NCBI RefSeq assembly: GCF_000512585.2
Contig: NC_089241.1
Coordinates: 4,792,001-4,856,000 of the forward strand
Length of the DNA: 64,000 bases
Source: Kwoniella bestiolae CBS 10118
Lineage: Eukaryota > Basidiomycota > Tremellomycetes > Tremellales > Cryptococcaceae
Direction of reading: 5' to 3'
In this document: in pieces, positions 24,048 through 34,245 of the stretch
Position numbering within the stretch: position 1 is the first letter of the stretch
How the letters are laid out: each line of letters opens with the position of its first letter
Program-made: the position numbers and the translations under genes
Notes under the pieces: model-generated
What the model was told of the DNA's origin: nothing
What the model saw: the letters and a program-made list of their open reading frames with translations, nothing else
Databases searched by the model: none

Positions 24048-26818
24048 TTAGTATTCAACAAAGAAACCTTGGTCTTTTCGTTCTTTAGTCATTGCTGGGG
24101 TGAAAATGACATCAGTATGGTCTCAATGTCAGCGATCTCTGGTACCACTCACCTGCAATAATGGCACTTCCTACACCTGAACCATCTTCAGCGTGGTGGG
24201 TCACAATGTTCTTACCCTTCTCTCCGAAGATGTCTACAAGAGCGGTGTGTACTCGGTTGGCGAAGTTGGGGTATTTCTATAAACGAAGATCAATTAGTCG
24301 TTGAACGACACAGGCCCATGAGAGTAACTTACGTTGTACAAGGATCCATCAGCACCGACAGCACATCCTTCATCGAGGTATCCCTTCTTGCTGACGATAG
24401 CGGCTATACCACACGCAGAAAGTCGGGCAGATCGAGTACCGATCAAGACGGCGAGCTTCTTGAAGAACTGTCGTTCTTCCAGAGTAGTCTCAACACCGAA
24501 GAAATGGGTGAAAACACCGATGACGGTAAGGAGTTCATCGGTAACATCACTACAAAAGGCACGTATGAGCACATCACTGCCGAGGACCAGAACTATGGAT
24601 CAGACGTACCTTTCCATCAAGGACAAGAAAGCGGTATCGAAAGCATAAGCCTTTTCGAGCTTGTAGGTGTTTTGACCCAAGAACAAGTCACCAGCATCGA
24701 TAAGTTCGCAGATTACCAATCGGAAAATCTCTCCCAAGTATAAACCGGCAATCATCTTCTCGAAAGACTAAGACGCACAGCATAAGCAGTGATATATCGG
24801 AGTCAAGATAATTTCACTCACTTGCTCTCCGGGCTTGTTGGAGGATTCATCGATGATGATATCGTACTTGGTTCGGGCTGCGGAACATGGTCAGGGGGAA
24901 TCTTGGTAATTTGCACGAAAACTCACGGAGATGTTGGTGGTCGAAAGAGTCGAAAGCTCCCCATTCACACTGCTCTGAGTCAGCGATGTATGCTCTATCA
25001 TGTAACCCATCACTCACGTTGATAGCCATGCCCTGCTCCTTAGGAAGTCCGATCTTGTCGATCTTGGGGATAGATCCGGCATTCTCCATGTAAGCAGCGT
25101 TACAACCAGTACCGAAGATCACAGCAATCTTGGTGTGGGGGTCAACATAGTTGGAAGCGATCAAAGTACCGGTGGTGTCGTTGATAAGAGCAGTGAGTTC
25201 GGCTGGAACGTTCTGTGCTCATGCGTTAGCAGGATCAGGTATGATAAAGCAACTAGATCAACTCACGAATCGCTTCAAACTGTCCTGGAACATAGCTGCG
25301 ACATCCCTTCCTTCAATGTTGGGTGCACCGAAACCCTTGGTCCATCGAATCAGGACTGCGCTTCCATCAGCGGCGTATCATCGAATAGACTGACCATTAC
25401 TCACCTCCGTGATCAATCTTGTCTTGACTATAGAAGGGGTTAGCCTGATAATTCAGGAAACAGCAAAAACGACCTACGAGCATGGGTAAGAGAACTAGGG
25501 CAGGGTCAGCTACGTTCGCAGGGCAAGACGAGGTCCGGGAAGCACAGGTGAAGCGAGAAGAGCAATAACCCACAGTGAAACCAAGAGGTAATTTGCCATC
25601 TTCCTCAGTTCTACCTAAAGTGTCTCGAATGAAAGAGTCCAAACACTCCGCACAGAAGTCCAAGCTATAGCGAAGGTAGAATTCAGCTACAGAACAGACC
25701 GTTCGCCGAGAACCATCTTAAGAGATGACAACACTCACAGCTTCTGACCTTCGTCTTGCTTTTGCTCCTCGGTCAATCTGTATTTGGTCTGGGTGACTTG
25801 GAATTTACCTTGACCTTGGAGAGTGACGAGACAAACCCGAAGGTTGGTACCTCCCAAGTCCAAGGCAAGATATTCACCAACTTCTTTTCCGGAAGGCCAC
25901 TGGATACACGAATCAGTTGGGTCCTTATCCTAAGCTCAAAGCCACTCACGCCGAAGACGAAGGTGGGAACTGGGGGATAGAAATAAGGATATTAGCGTGA
26001 GAGTCGGAGGGGGGTAGTAGGACAGAAACGTACTCATAGGCTATGAAACAGAAGAGAAGAATCAGTACACAGAGGTAGAGGTACGAATAAGAGAGCGACG
26101 TACCACCACCTGACCATCCTTCTGAAGACCGTTATCCAAAGTCTCTTCGAAGGAATGCACAATCATTCGCATTCGTTGAGGAGTGACTATGGGGAAAAAC
26201 TCAGCTCGGCGTAGTGAGTATAGCGATACCACAGCCCACTCACGGGTCAAAAGACTTTCGTACTTTCTCAAATGGTCGGCAATGGTTTCTACCAACAATC
26301 ATAAGCTGCGACTCCTCTGACCACACCCATCCAAGACATTCTACGCACTCTTTTCAGCATGGGGAAGCTCGACATCATCCTGTAAACACAGTCAAGTCAG
26401 CTGATTGCTTCCTTATCTTATCAGCAACATGGTGTGGTCTACTCACGTTGGTCCTAGTGTGGTAGACCGCTTGAGCTCCACCTGGGGTCATAACGATGTT
26501 ACTTCCTCTTCTACTGATTCTACCTGTACTTCCAGCACTGCCTCTTCTTTCGTTCTCAGAGTTGGTCATTGAGAAGCTGGGTTTTGGGCCACCCTGAGAT
26601 GATTTACGTCCTAATGCTGAACCAATGTTGGTGCCGTTGTCCAAGACGGATCCTCGACGAGGACTGTCCGTGGTGGGTGATCCGGGTGCAGAGGGGGAGT
26701 GACCGTTGGAGACTTGCTCAGAGGTGTTGAGACCTGAGAGACGGGATGCGAGGTTGTCGGGAGTTACTGACATTTTGGGTGGCTGAAGATTTGTGAAGCT
26801 CTGAAAGGGAGAAGTCAT
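24048..26818 (-). CDS. Hexokinase
   Basis: Eighteen exons: 26818-26447, 26379-26349, 26288-26244, 26186-26104, 26040-26034, 25969-25950, 25899-25739, 25664-25574, 25494-25478, 25427-25405, 25355-25267, 25212-25018, 24969-24927, 24877-24822, 24767-24610, 24549-24333, 24276-24153 and 24094-24048. They total 1,779 nt, giving 592 residues (577 if translation starts at the in-frame ATG 26773). Hallmarks in order: VPMIPTFVFGWPSGKE, phosphate loop LDLGGTNLRV near 200, PLGFTFSYPCSQDKIDHG, LINDTTGTLIA, adenosine loop FGTGCNAAYMEN near 346-357, and the C-terminal EDGSGVGSAIIAA. It phosphorylates glucose with ATP in the cytosol. Unusual features are exons of 7, 17, 20 and 23 nt and a Ser-rich N-terminal extension of about 120 residues with three RRGS sites. 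Yeast hexokinases of about 485 residues lack such an extension. Confidence 0.93.
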
Positions 26819-28430
26819 GATGAGCGGATGTTCGATTGATATGGCGACAGATGTGAAGATGGAATGCGATGAAATGAAGACGAGGCAGAGGCGAGAAGGG
26901 TGTGAATGTGAACGAGAAGGCGAGAAGAAGGAAGTTTAGATATCTCACTGTGTGGAGTTGAAAGGTTGTTTGTGATTTGTTTGTTTTTGTGCGTCTGTGT
27001 GTAATATTCGAGTCAAGCTGGTTGACGACGACAAAGGAGACCAAAGGGACAGTGAGAGAATGAAAGAGAATAATGTAATGATCAAATGTCAGCTGAGGTA
27101 GAAGAGCGAGCTAAAGGTGGGTGAGTGGGGGTTTATAGCAAAGTGTTGACAAAGGTCATGGCGGTTGTGCCGGACAGTATAAAAGCTCACCTTGTCGATG
27201 TATGGGGTGGGATGGAATGAGCAAGGAAAGCTGATCTACTAGATTCTGATTATGCTGTCTTTGCGATAAAATGATAAAGAATGAAAGTATGAGTGGGTGT
27301 CTTTTAGTATTGTACCCTATAAAACTGAACAATGTAATTCCACTCTATCGGATCTCCCATCTACATTCACATGCATATAACGTATACTGCATTCTCCACT
27401 CCCTCTACAGTTCCAACCGAATCTCAATCAAAATATACATGGGGGGGAACGCGAGAGAAGAATGCCCAAGCGATCATGACGTGGGGGATGACCAATGACC
27501 CTGATATTACAAAAATCGTAATCATCCTGTGGTAAGTTGTAATGATATTTGAATTTGGATTTGGAGCGGGGATGATTGCCGCACTCAGGTACCGCTGTCC
27601 CGTGGGGGTAGTGGACAATTACCGCACTTCAGCATGATTGATTGATTGCATCGCATTGCATTGCATTGGCTTATAATCTTAGACCTATAGAATCAGAAAC
27701 ATAATCATATTCCTACTTGACCTGCATACACACTACGTCTGTTTGATGAATTGCACATGATCATTTACTGAACAGCTCCCATCAATCCTGAGAGGCGTGT
27801 TTTGATGCTTCTTCACACGAGAATTCGTTTTAGAAACACGGAACGATGCAGTCCGAACCCGCACGAGTTAGCCATTGCCACACTCTATACTCTAACAAGA
27901 CACGTTTCCCCTTCACTTGATCAGGTTTATTCACTTCTTTACACATCAGTCTAGCTAAACATCACTCACTCACCACATCACAACCTCCTTTGTTCTCCAA
28001 CACAGCTCAAAGACGATACGATCAAAGAGACAACAGGTCAGTGGGTCATTCCTTCTACTACCCCTAGTCCTTCCATACCTTGTTCTCCTTTGTATTCCCG
28101 GTCTCTACCATCCTACTTGACCCGGAATACTTCACGTCATTGGACTCCTGCTCTCTGGTCACCTCTACAACCCATCATCATTGTATCAATGGAAGAACCC
28201 CCCATCAGATCATATCCTATACCTATCAAAGCAACACTCAACGCCATCAACACCCATCTCATCATATTTAAAAGGTGGCAAACGCTAACTCTTCTGGTTG
28301 ACATTCATCCAGTTATCCACAATCACTTGACACACGACTATCAAAGAACTATCATCCAAATCCTCAACGTACGTATAACAAGGATCCACTCGGACTTAGA
28401 CAGCAAGTGACTTCTTCCACCCTCAAGTAG
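26819..28430. other. Divergent intergenic region, hexokinase / Gly-Tyr-Met protein
   Basis: 1.6 kb between divergent start codons. The part near 26819-27060 is probably hexokinase 5' leader. A minus-oriented TATAAA at 27132-27137 could serve hexokinase. A short GCATT array occurs at 27655-27668. The Pro/Ser/Thr-type frames at 28080-28410 probably represent the untranslated leader of the small protein at 28431. No other gene is supported. Confidence 0.5.
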
Positions 28431-28848
28431 ATGTACGGAGGATACTGGTCACCATACACCATGAACATGTTCCCAGCTTACGGCGCTGTGAGTTACCTTG
28501 CTTTCAATCCCTCCATCTATCCTCCATCTCTCGCTAACCCATCTTGCTTTGCCAGATGATGAGTCCATACTATGCCGGTGGACTCGGTGTCCCATACATA
28601 ATGGGCGGTATCGGCGGTATGGGTGAGTCGATCTGCTCTCCACTCCGTGATTCTGAATGTCAGGTGTGCTTATCACTAAGCTATTTTATAGGCTATGGTC
28701 TCGGTGCTGGAATGTACGGTATGGGTATGGGTATGGGCTATCCATACGGAATGATGGCTACAAACCCTTATGCGTATAGTCAACATGTAAGTGAAATCAC
28801 CATAGCATTGCCTCCGCTGACAAGCCGCAGTATGGGTACGGCTACTGA
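28431..28848 (+). CDS. Tiny Gly/Tyr/Met-rich protein
   Basis: Exons are 28431-28487, 28556-28622, 28692-28786 and 28831-28848. They total 237 nt, giving 78 residues. All four joins have GT-AG borders, keep the frame and keep the same odd composition (MYGGYWSPYTMNMF, GAGMYGMGMGMGYPYG, ending YGYGY), which argues for a real gene. Roughly three quarters of residues are Gly, Tyr, Met, Ala or Pro, with almost no charge. It has no cleavable signal peptide that I can see. I do not recognise a family. The composition is like that of phase-separating or adhesive glycine/tyrosine-rich peptides, but that is inference. Last-exon splicing gives only five codons plus stop. Confidence 0.65.
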
Positions 28849-28983
28849 TGACGCTACTTGACGTAGCAATGAAGAAGAGAAGGTAATTTCGAAGAAGACA
28901 TGGTTGTCATAAGTTACATATAATTGTACAAATTAGGTCAGGTTATTCTTTTGATGATATGTATCAGTCACTTGTAAAATACA

Positions 28984-30234
28984 CTATACAATTGGTTGAT
29001 CTACAATTAGATATCTCGATACAATCAATGCCGTTACGGTCTTTACATCTTCTCCATCATCCTCTCCCTCTTGGTTCAGTTTGTCCACTCCCAAGGGCAT
29101 CTCAACCTCAGTCCAAGCCCATACACCCACTTGCCATTCCTTCTCTCCATCATCTCTCATCTTCAAAGCTAACAATCGAGGATCTACACCTAACTTAGGA
29201 CATTCACCGGGAAGTGGTTGGAATATAATTGGCAGTTGCTGATTCGGGATTGAAGCATTATGCCATTTGAGAGGCTCGCACCAGAATATAGTGGAATTAT
29301 GAGTGGGTCGCGAAATGGTCTGAACAATCTTGAGGCGGATAGAAGCTGAATTCTGGATGTGCTGAATAGGAGTCAGGGTAGTATTTTGACCTGTCGTTTG
29401 GCGAGAGCGGACGACAGAGCTATTCCCTCGTTGAGACGGGTACAGCAGGTGTTGCATCGAAGTATAAAACAGATGAAGAGAGGCGTTGGAAGATGATAGG
29501 AGATTAGCCAAATGAACAGAAGGGGGTGGTGGTCTAATGCGTAAATTGATCTATCAGATTTATCCTTCCCTGGAAAGGTTGCGATGAACTTACCCATTCC
29601 CACTCCATTTCGCTATTCTCTTCCCCCTCGGCGAGACCCCCACTCCCTCATCTTCATCTTTCAATGCCGTCTTCCTCTTACTGAGCAGATCACCCGTAGT
29701 CCTACCTGATAAGAGGGTTTCATGCAATGCGAACCTCGGTTTAGCTTCTGCGTCCAACTCCTTCTCCTTCCCCTTGACAGGGGTGACATCGCCAATCCGT
29801 TCAAGGAGGGGACGAAGCGCCTTCGAAGAGGAGGCACCAGTATCGCCAAGCTGGATTTGAGGTGTGAGGGGAGTGGTGAATGCCGTTAACGGTTTAAGAG
29901 AGGTGGTGGCTCGAAGGGGAGTTTCGACTGGTTTGGGTTTCGGTATACTATCCAGTAATTTACGTTCAGGTTCATCTTGATCGTTCGATACCTGTGTTTT
30001 AGGTCGAGGTGTCTGGGATTGAGATAATTTTGGAGGAAGAGTGAAGGAAGGAGGTTTGGGTGTCGTCCACTCGCTCTTGATTCGAGAGGGGGTTTGAGAG
30101 GAGGAAAGTGGTGTGCTCGAGAAAGCGTTGTTGGGTTTCGGTTTCTTGTTTTGGGGTGTGAGGGAGAAGGCGAATGCCGATGCGCTGATTGGAGCTGCGC
30201 GTTTTTGGGGGACACTTGGATTCTCCTTTGCCAT
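28984..30234 (-). CDS. Uncharacterised protein, disordered N-half and folded C-half
   Basis: Exons are 30234-29594 and 29533-28984, giving 396 residues; an in-frame ATG at 30252 would add six. The first 210 residues are Pro/Ser/Lys-rich with many SQTP/TTPK-type sites (SSSQTPSRIKSEWTTPKP), as in CDK- or ATM-type substrates. The C-terminal 180 residues look folded, with alternating beta-type segments (SASIRLKIVQTIS, STIFWCEPLKWH, LPIIFQPLPGE, VGVWAWTEVEMPL, ALIVSRYLIV). The end resembles an OB-fold-like or similar beta domain, but I cannot name a family. It shares a 292-bp head-to-head promoter with prefoldin 6. Confidence 0.75.
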
Positions 30235-30526
30235 GTTGTTAGGAGTGATCACATGGTTTAGCGATATATAAGATGATGGTCAGCAAGCGCGAGTAAAGAT
30301 GAGAGAAATGAAAGATATTGAGTGATGGATAGGTTTAGGTGGCAAACTGGTTGACGAAGCTGACTGAAAAAGTGATGACGTCGACGGATTTACTGTACAC
30401 CACCCAGCACAGTGAAAGAAAGCTTTGACCCATTCTCTTGATAATGAGGATAACTTTTGAATGTTCTCTATCTATCTACATCCAGTTGAACAATCATCAT
30501 CTATACTACCCAGCACGTCACACAAT
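30235..30526. other. Short bidirectional promoter region
   Basis: 292 bp between the start codons of the 28984-30234 gene (-) and prefoldin subunit 6 (+). A TGACGTCGAC (CRE-like TGACGT) element lies near 30376-30385. No TATA box is evident. Confidence 0.5.
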
Positions 30527-31197
30527 ATGGCCGACAAGAAGATAGCATCCCTGCAAGCCCAACTCCAATCCTCCTCCATCGCTTTCCAGAAAATAGAAGC
30601 GGGTGAGTTTCCCTCCCTCCCTTCTCTCATGCGAATCTACCCTTACCCCAGCTGACGGATCATTTGCGCAGAACTCGCCGGCGTGATAGAAGCAAGACAG
30701 CGACTCGACTCCCAACTATCAGAGAACGAGCTGGTCCTCAAGGTACCTCCTCATCCTGTCCTCTTTCAAACCCAAGTATACGCTAATGCTTCTCCTCGTT
30801 TTATCTTTGATCTTTCAGGAATTCACCCAACTCAAATCGCATAATACCGTATACAAGCTCGTGGGACCATCACTCGTACCACAAGATCAGAATGAGGCGA
30901 AAGTGAATGTGGAAAAGAGACTGGACTTCATCAGATCGGAAATGTCAGTCACCTTCAGGTTATTGAGACGAAAGGTGTGGATACTGATAGTGCGTTTGTA
31001 GAAAACGAGTAGAAGCTCAATTGAAGGAGAATGAAGAAAAGGCTGCTAAAAGGAAAGACGAGGTAGGTCCATCATCCATCTTTCTGAAATGCCTAGTATC
31101 ATAATTGACCTGGGTTATGATTTAGATAATGGGATTACAGCAGCAGTTCCAGGCATTACAAGGACCCAGCGGTCCTCAACAGGGCGTGCAAGCTTAA
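30527..31197 (+). CDS. YKE2: Prefoldin subunit 6
   Basis: Five exons: 30527-30602, 30672-30742, 30819-30943, 31002-31062 and 31126-31197. They total 405 nt, giving 134 residues, close to the usual 110-130 of beta-type prefoldins. The pattern is two coiled-coil helices around a beta-hairpin: IASLQAQLQSSSIAFQKIE, ARQRLDSQLSENELVLKEF, the hairpin LKSHNTVYKLVGPSLVPQ, then RLDFIRSEIKRVEAQLKENEEKA. 'VYKLVGPVLV'-type hairpins are the signature of subunit 6. The hexameric prefoldin captures unfolded actin and tubulin and passes them to the CCT chaperonin in the cytosol. The tail is Gln/Gly-rich (GPSGPQQGVQA). It converges on the kinase gene at 31326 with about 130 bp between stops. Confidence 0.93.
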
Positions 31198-31325
31198 TCG
31201 GAGGAATAGGAGACATTGTAACATGCATACCCAATACGCGCAGCTAATTACATGCCCATGAAATCCAAGATACCTTTATCAAACTATTATACAACTCTAA
31301 ATCAATAAAACCTTCCAAGAAACGG

Positions 31326-33954
31326 TTAATTGGCTTCACCTCGAACAGGTGTACTGCAGACTTCCTCGTCGGATGAGATAGGTGACTCTACCAACTCGAC
31401 CTCATCCGATTCGTTTCCCCCTTGCTCTCCGTCCTTATCCTGATGACCCTCGTCCCCCTTGTCTCCCTTCTCGCCCTTCTCGTCTTGCCCTTCCGACCTT
31501 CTACTGGTATTCGTATCGATCTTAGTAAGCTTCTCCAATTTATTCGACGTCTGCCTCTCAGTACTAGCCATAGAAGCTCTGCTCATCGATCGAGGACTCA
31601 TGACGGTATCTCCAGCGATATCACCATACTTCGCTTCGTCAGTCTCGTCCGAAACGGAAGTCGCACTCGTCCCAGGTCTTGCAGAAGTATAAGAGTCCAT
31701 CGATCCTGACGCAAGGGATACATTGGTGGAACCGGGCGATGGTTGACCTTGGCCTTGACCAGATTGAGATCGTCGATGAAGTTGGAGACGTCGCATTCTA
31801 CATTATCAGCGAAGTCTCTCCCAAGTTGCACTCACTTCTGTACAGCTCTTATGACCGTACTAGATACCCAATGTTAAGATCAGCTATGAGCAGAACGAAC
31901 AAGAGTGTGTACAGTTCACTTACAATATACCACGTAAAGTACCGATAGCGTTCTTGAGTTCTTCCTGTGTAGGCTCTTCCACGTGCTTTCCGATATCGAA
32001 AAGATTCGTATCGGTTTCGATCATTGGTTCTTGACCTTCTTCGGTCACCCAATTGTGCTCCTGCATCAAGGTCAGCCGAACACCTACTATAGGATGGAAT
32101 CACTTACTCTGATTTCAGGCATTGCAATTCGTTTTTGGGGATCTTTTTCTAGCATGCGGGTCATCAAGTCCTTCAAATGATCGTCCCAATCATTCGGTAT
32201 ATTTGGTCTGATAAACGACTGTTCGTCAGGAGATCATGCACCGACGAACTGAGGGACCCACTTTTTCTCCCGTACCGCAGTGAACAACTCCATAGGGGTC
32301 GGAACGTTGAAAGGAAGTTTCCCGGTCAACATGCAATAGAGCGTCACACCTAGCATGTTAGCTATGTCATGAAGGCAGTGACTCACCAAGTGCCCAGATA
32401 TCGACCGCTTTTCCATGTAGATCTTGCTGATGAGCTATTGCGAATGTCAGCATTTGTTGTTAAATCGATGTTTGGGCTTCACTTACCCGTAAAACTCTCT
32501 GGACTGAGGAAAGCCGGACTACCTCCCGATTTTTTGATCCTATCATCCCCAGCCGCAGTGAACATCTCCGAAACACCAAAATCGCAAAGCTTGACAAGTT
32601 CCTTATTGCGAGAGAGAAGCACATTATCGGGTTTAACCTGAGATACCAGGTCAGTCAAGGGGATCTACAGCCAGAACAGCCTAGCCTAAACTCACATCTC
32701 GATGTATCACCCCGTTGGCATGTAGGTACTCTAATCCCAAGCACAGCTGCCTAAAGTACTCCCTAGACTGGGGAAGATCGAACGGAGATTTGGCACTCGA
32801 GTCGTCCCCTCCGACTTGCACTTCCATGAGTGTACCACCAGGCAAATACTCGAGAACCAGAAATAGTGCATCGGCAGTGGGAACTGAAATCGCTTCGTAT
32901 AGGTGGATGATCTGTACATCAGCTCCGTCTCAATATAGCTCAAACCTACATTTGGATGACTGTACAACAATGTCAGCTTCGCACAAGAAGGAGAGTAGGT
33001 GGAGAAACAACTCACTCCAATTTCTTCATCACTGCTATTTCTCTTCTGATCAATCCCAATGGATCTTCCGCTATGGTCCTCTCACCACCCCAAGGCTGAT
33101 TACCCTGTTGCTCCTCAACTTGATCTTCGCCCGCTCGCTTGATTGCCGACTGGTTCGATAATCCAGATGGACCCTGGGCGCGCCTGATCCTTCCTCGAGA
33201 CGTCTGACGATGCTTATCCTGCAGGGCTTGGTAGTGTAATCGGGATTTAGAGAATTCTTTGATAGCCTGTATAGACAGCACCAGAGTTAGCCTACCCAAG
33301 CAAAGATGTATATGTAGAAAGTTTGCTCACATATTCCTCTCCTGTTCCTACGTCTACACCTAGCTCTACCTTTGCATACGCTCCTTTACCCAGACTTCTA
33401 CCAATCTTATACTGATTGATCATCCTCGTCCCGTCCTCCGTACTCGTCTGCGTCCCATCAGTGGTCTCTCTCACACGGTGTGTCGAACTCGTTCGTCTAT
33501 GATGCAGACCCTTAGGTCTATACCGCGGGGAAGAGGGCGAAGCAGGTCTAGAAGATGATGCAGAGGGATCAGGAGATTCAGGTAACTGCAAGGTATAATC
33601 CTTGGAGGGCGATTCGGACATCTGAGTAGATATTTGAGGTTGGGGTGTATGACCTGGACTCAAGGATCCATAAGATGGTCTATGTCTGTTATTCGGTCTG
33701 GCAGGAGTAGGTTGAGTATTTGCTGGAGTATTGTCGTCTTCGTCCTCTTCTTCTGGCGAGTCATACTCTACTACTTCATCTGGTTCGTTGGTGGGCGGAG
33801 AGGGTTGAGGAGGGAATGAGAATGTGGGAGGGTGGAAATCTTTCGCATCTGTTGGTGAAGGGGGTGAGACTATGGTAGCTGGTGGTTGAAGGAGTGACGG
33901 TCGTTCTCGAGGTGAACGCTGGGTTTGCTCCTTCGAGCTCTGTGAGGAGGACAT
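31326..33954 (-). CDS. CaMKK/Sak1-type protein kinase (predicted Snf1/AMPK-activating kinase)
   Basis: Eleven exons: 33954-33331, 33266-33016, 32959-32950, 32911-32696, 32637-32487, 32434-32387, 32349-32262, 32207-32108, 32060-31924, 31859-31836 and 31797-31326. They total 2,121 nt, giving 706 residues. About 175 disordered residues precede the kinase domain: Gly loop SLGKGAYAKVELG, catalytic Lys in AIKEF near 211, a Pro/Arg-containing insertion after the VAIK strand as in CaMKKs, HRDVKPDN near 365, CDFGVSEMF near 385, GSPAFLSPESF and DIWALGVTLYCMLTGKLPF. After the domain the CaMKK-type segment EHNWVTEEGQEPM appears. Relatives (S. pombe Ssp1, yeast Sak1/Tos3/Elm1) phosphorylate the activation loop of Snf1/AMPK. 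Exon 3 is only 10 nt and encodes the end of the HPN motif. The Ser/Glu-rich C-terminal tail is probably regulatory. Confidence 0.9.
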
Positions 33955-34245
33955 TCTGACAGGATACAATCGCTCTTCTCAATCTATTGGTGTGGTCCAC
34001 AAGAAGGTATGTCATAATGTGTGACAATGGGAAAAACAGCTACTACTACTGATAACCAGACTCATACTCGAGTACGTTGTGCACCAAAGCTAAAATGGGG
34101 TCCAACTCTATACCAATGTCGGCGATCACCGATACAATAAAGCACTTCTATTCTGGTTGTTTGCATATGCACATTTCTATCGTAAATAATCGTAATTATA
34201 AAGGTCTTTCCCATCTCATACTAAGCTCTCTCTCCCGCTCAACCC

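Noticed and set aside
28080..28410. Overlapping plus-strand frames before the Gly/Tyr/Met protein
   Set aside because: Both have leader-like composition, and neither continues into the spliced downstream gene in frame.
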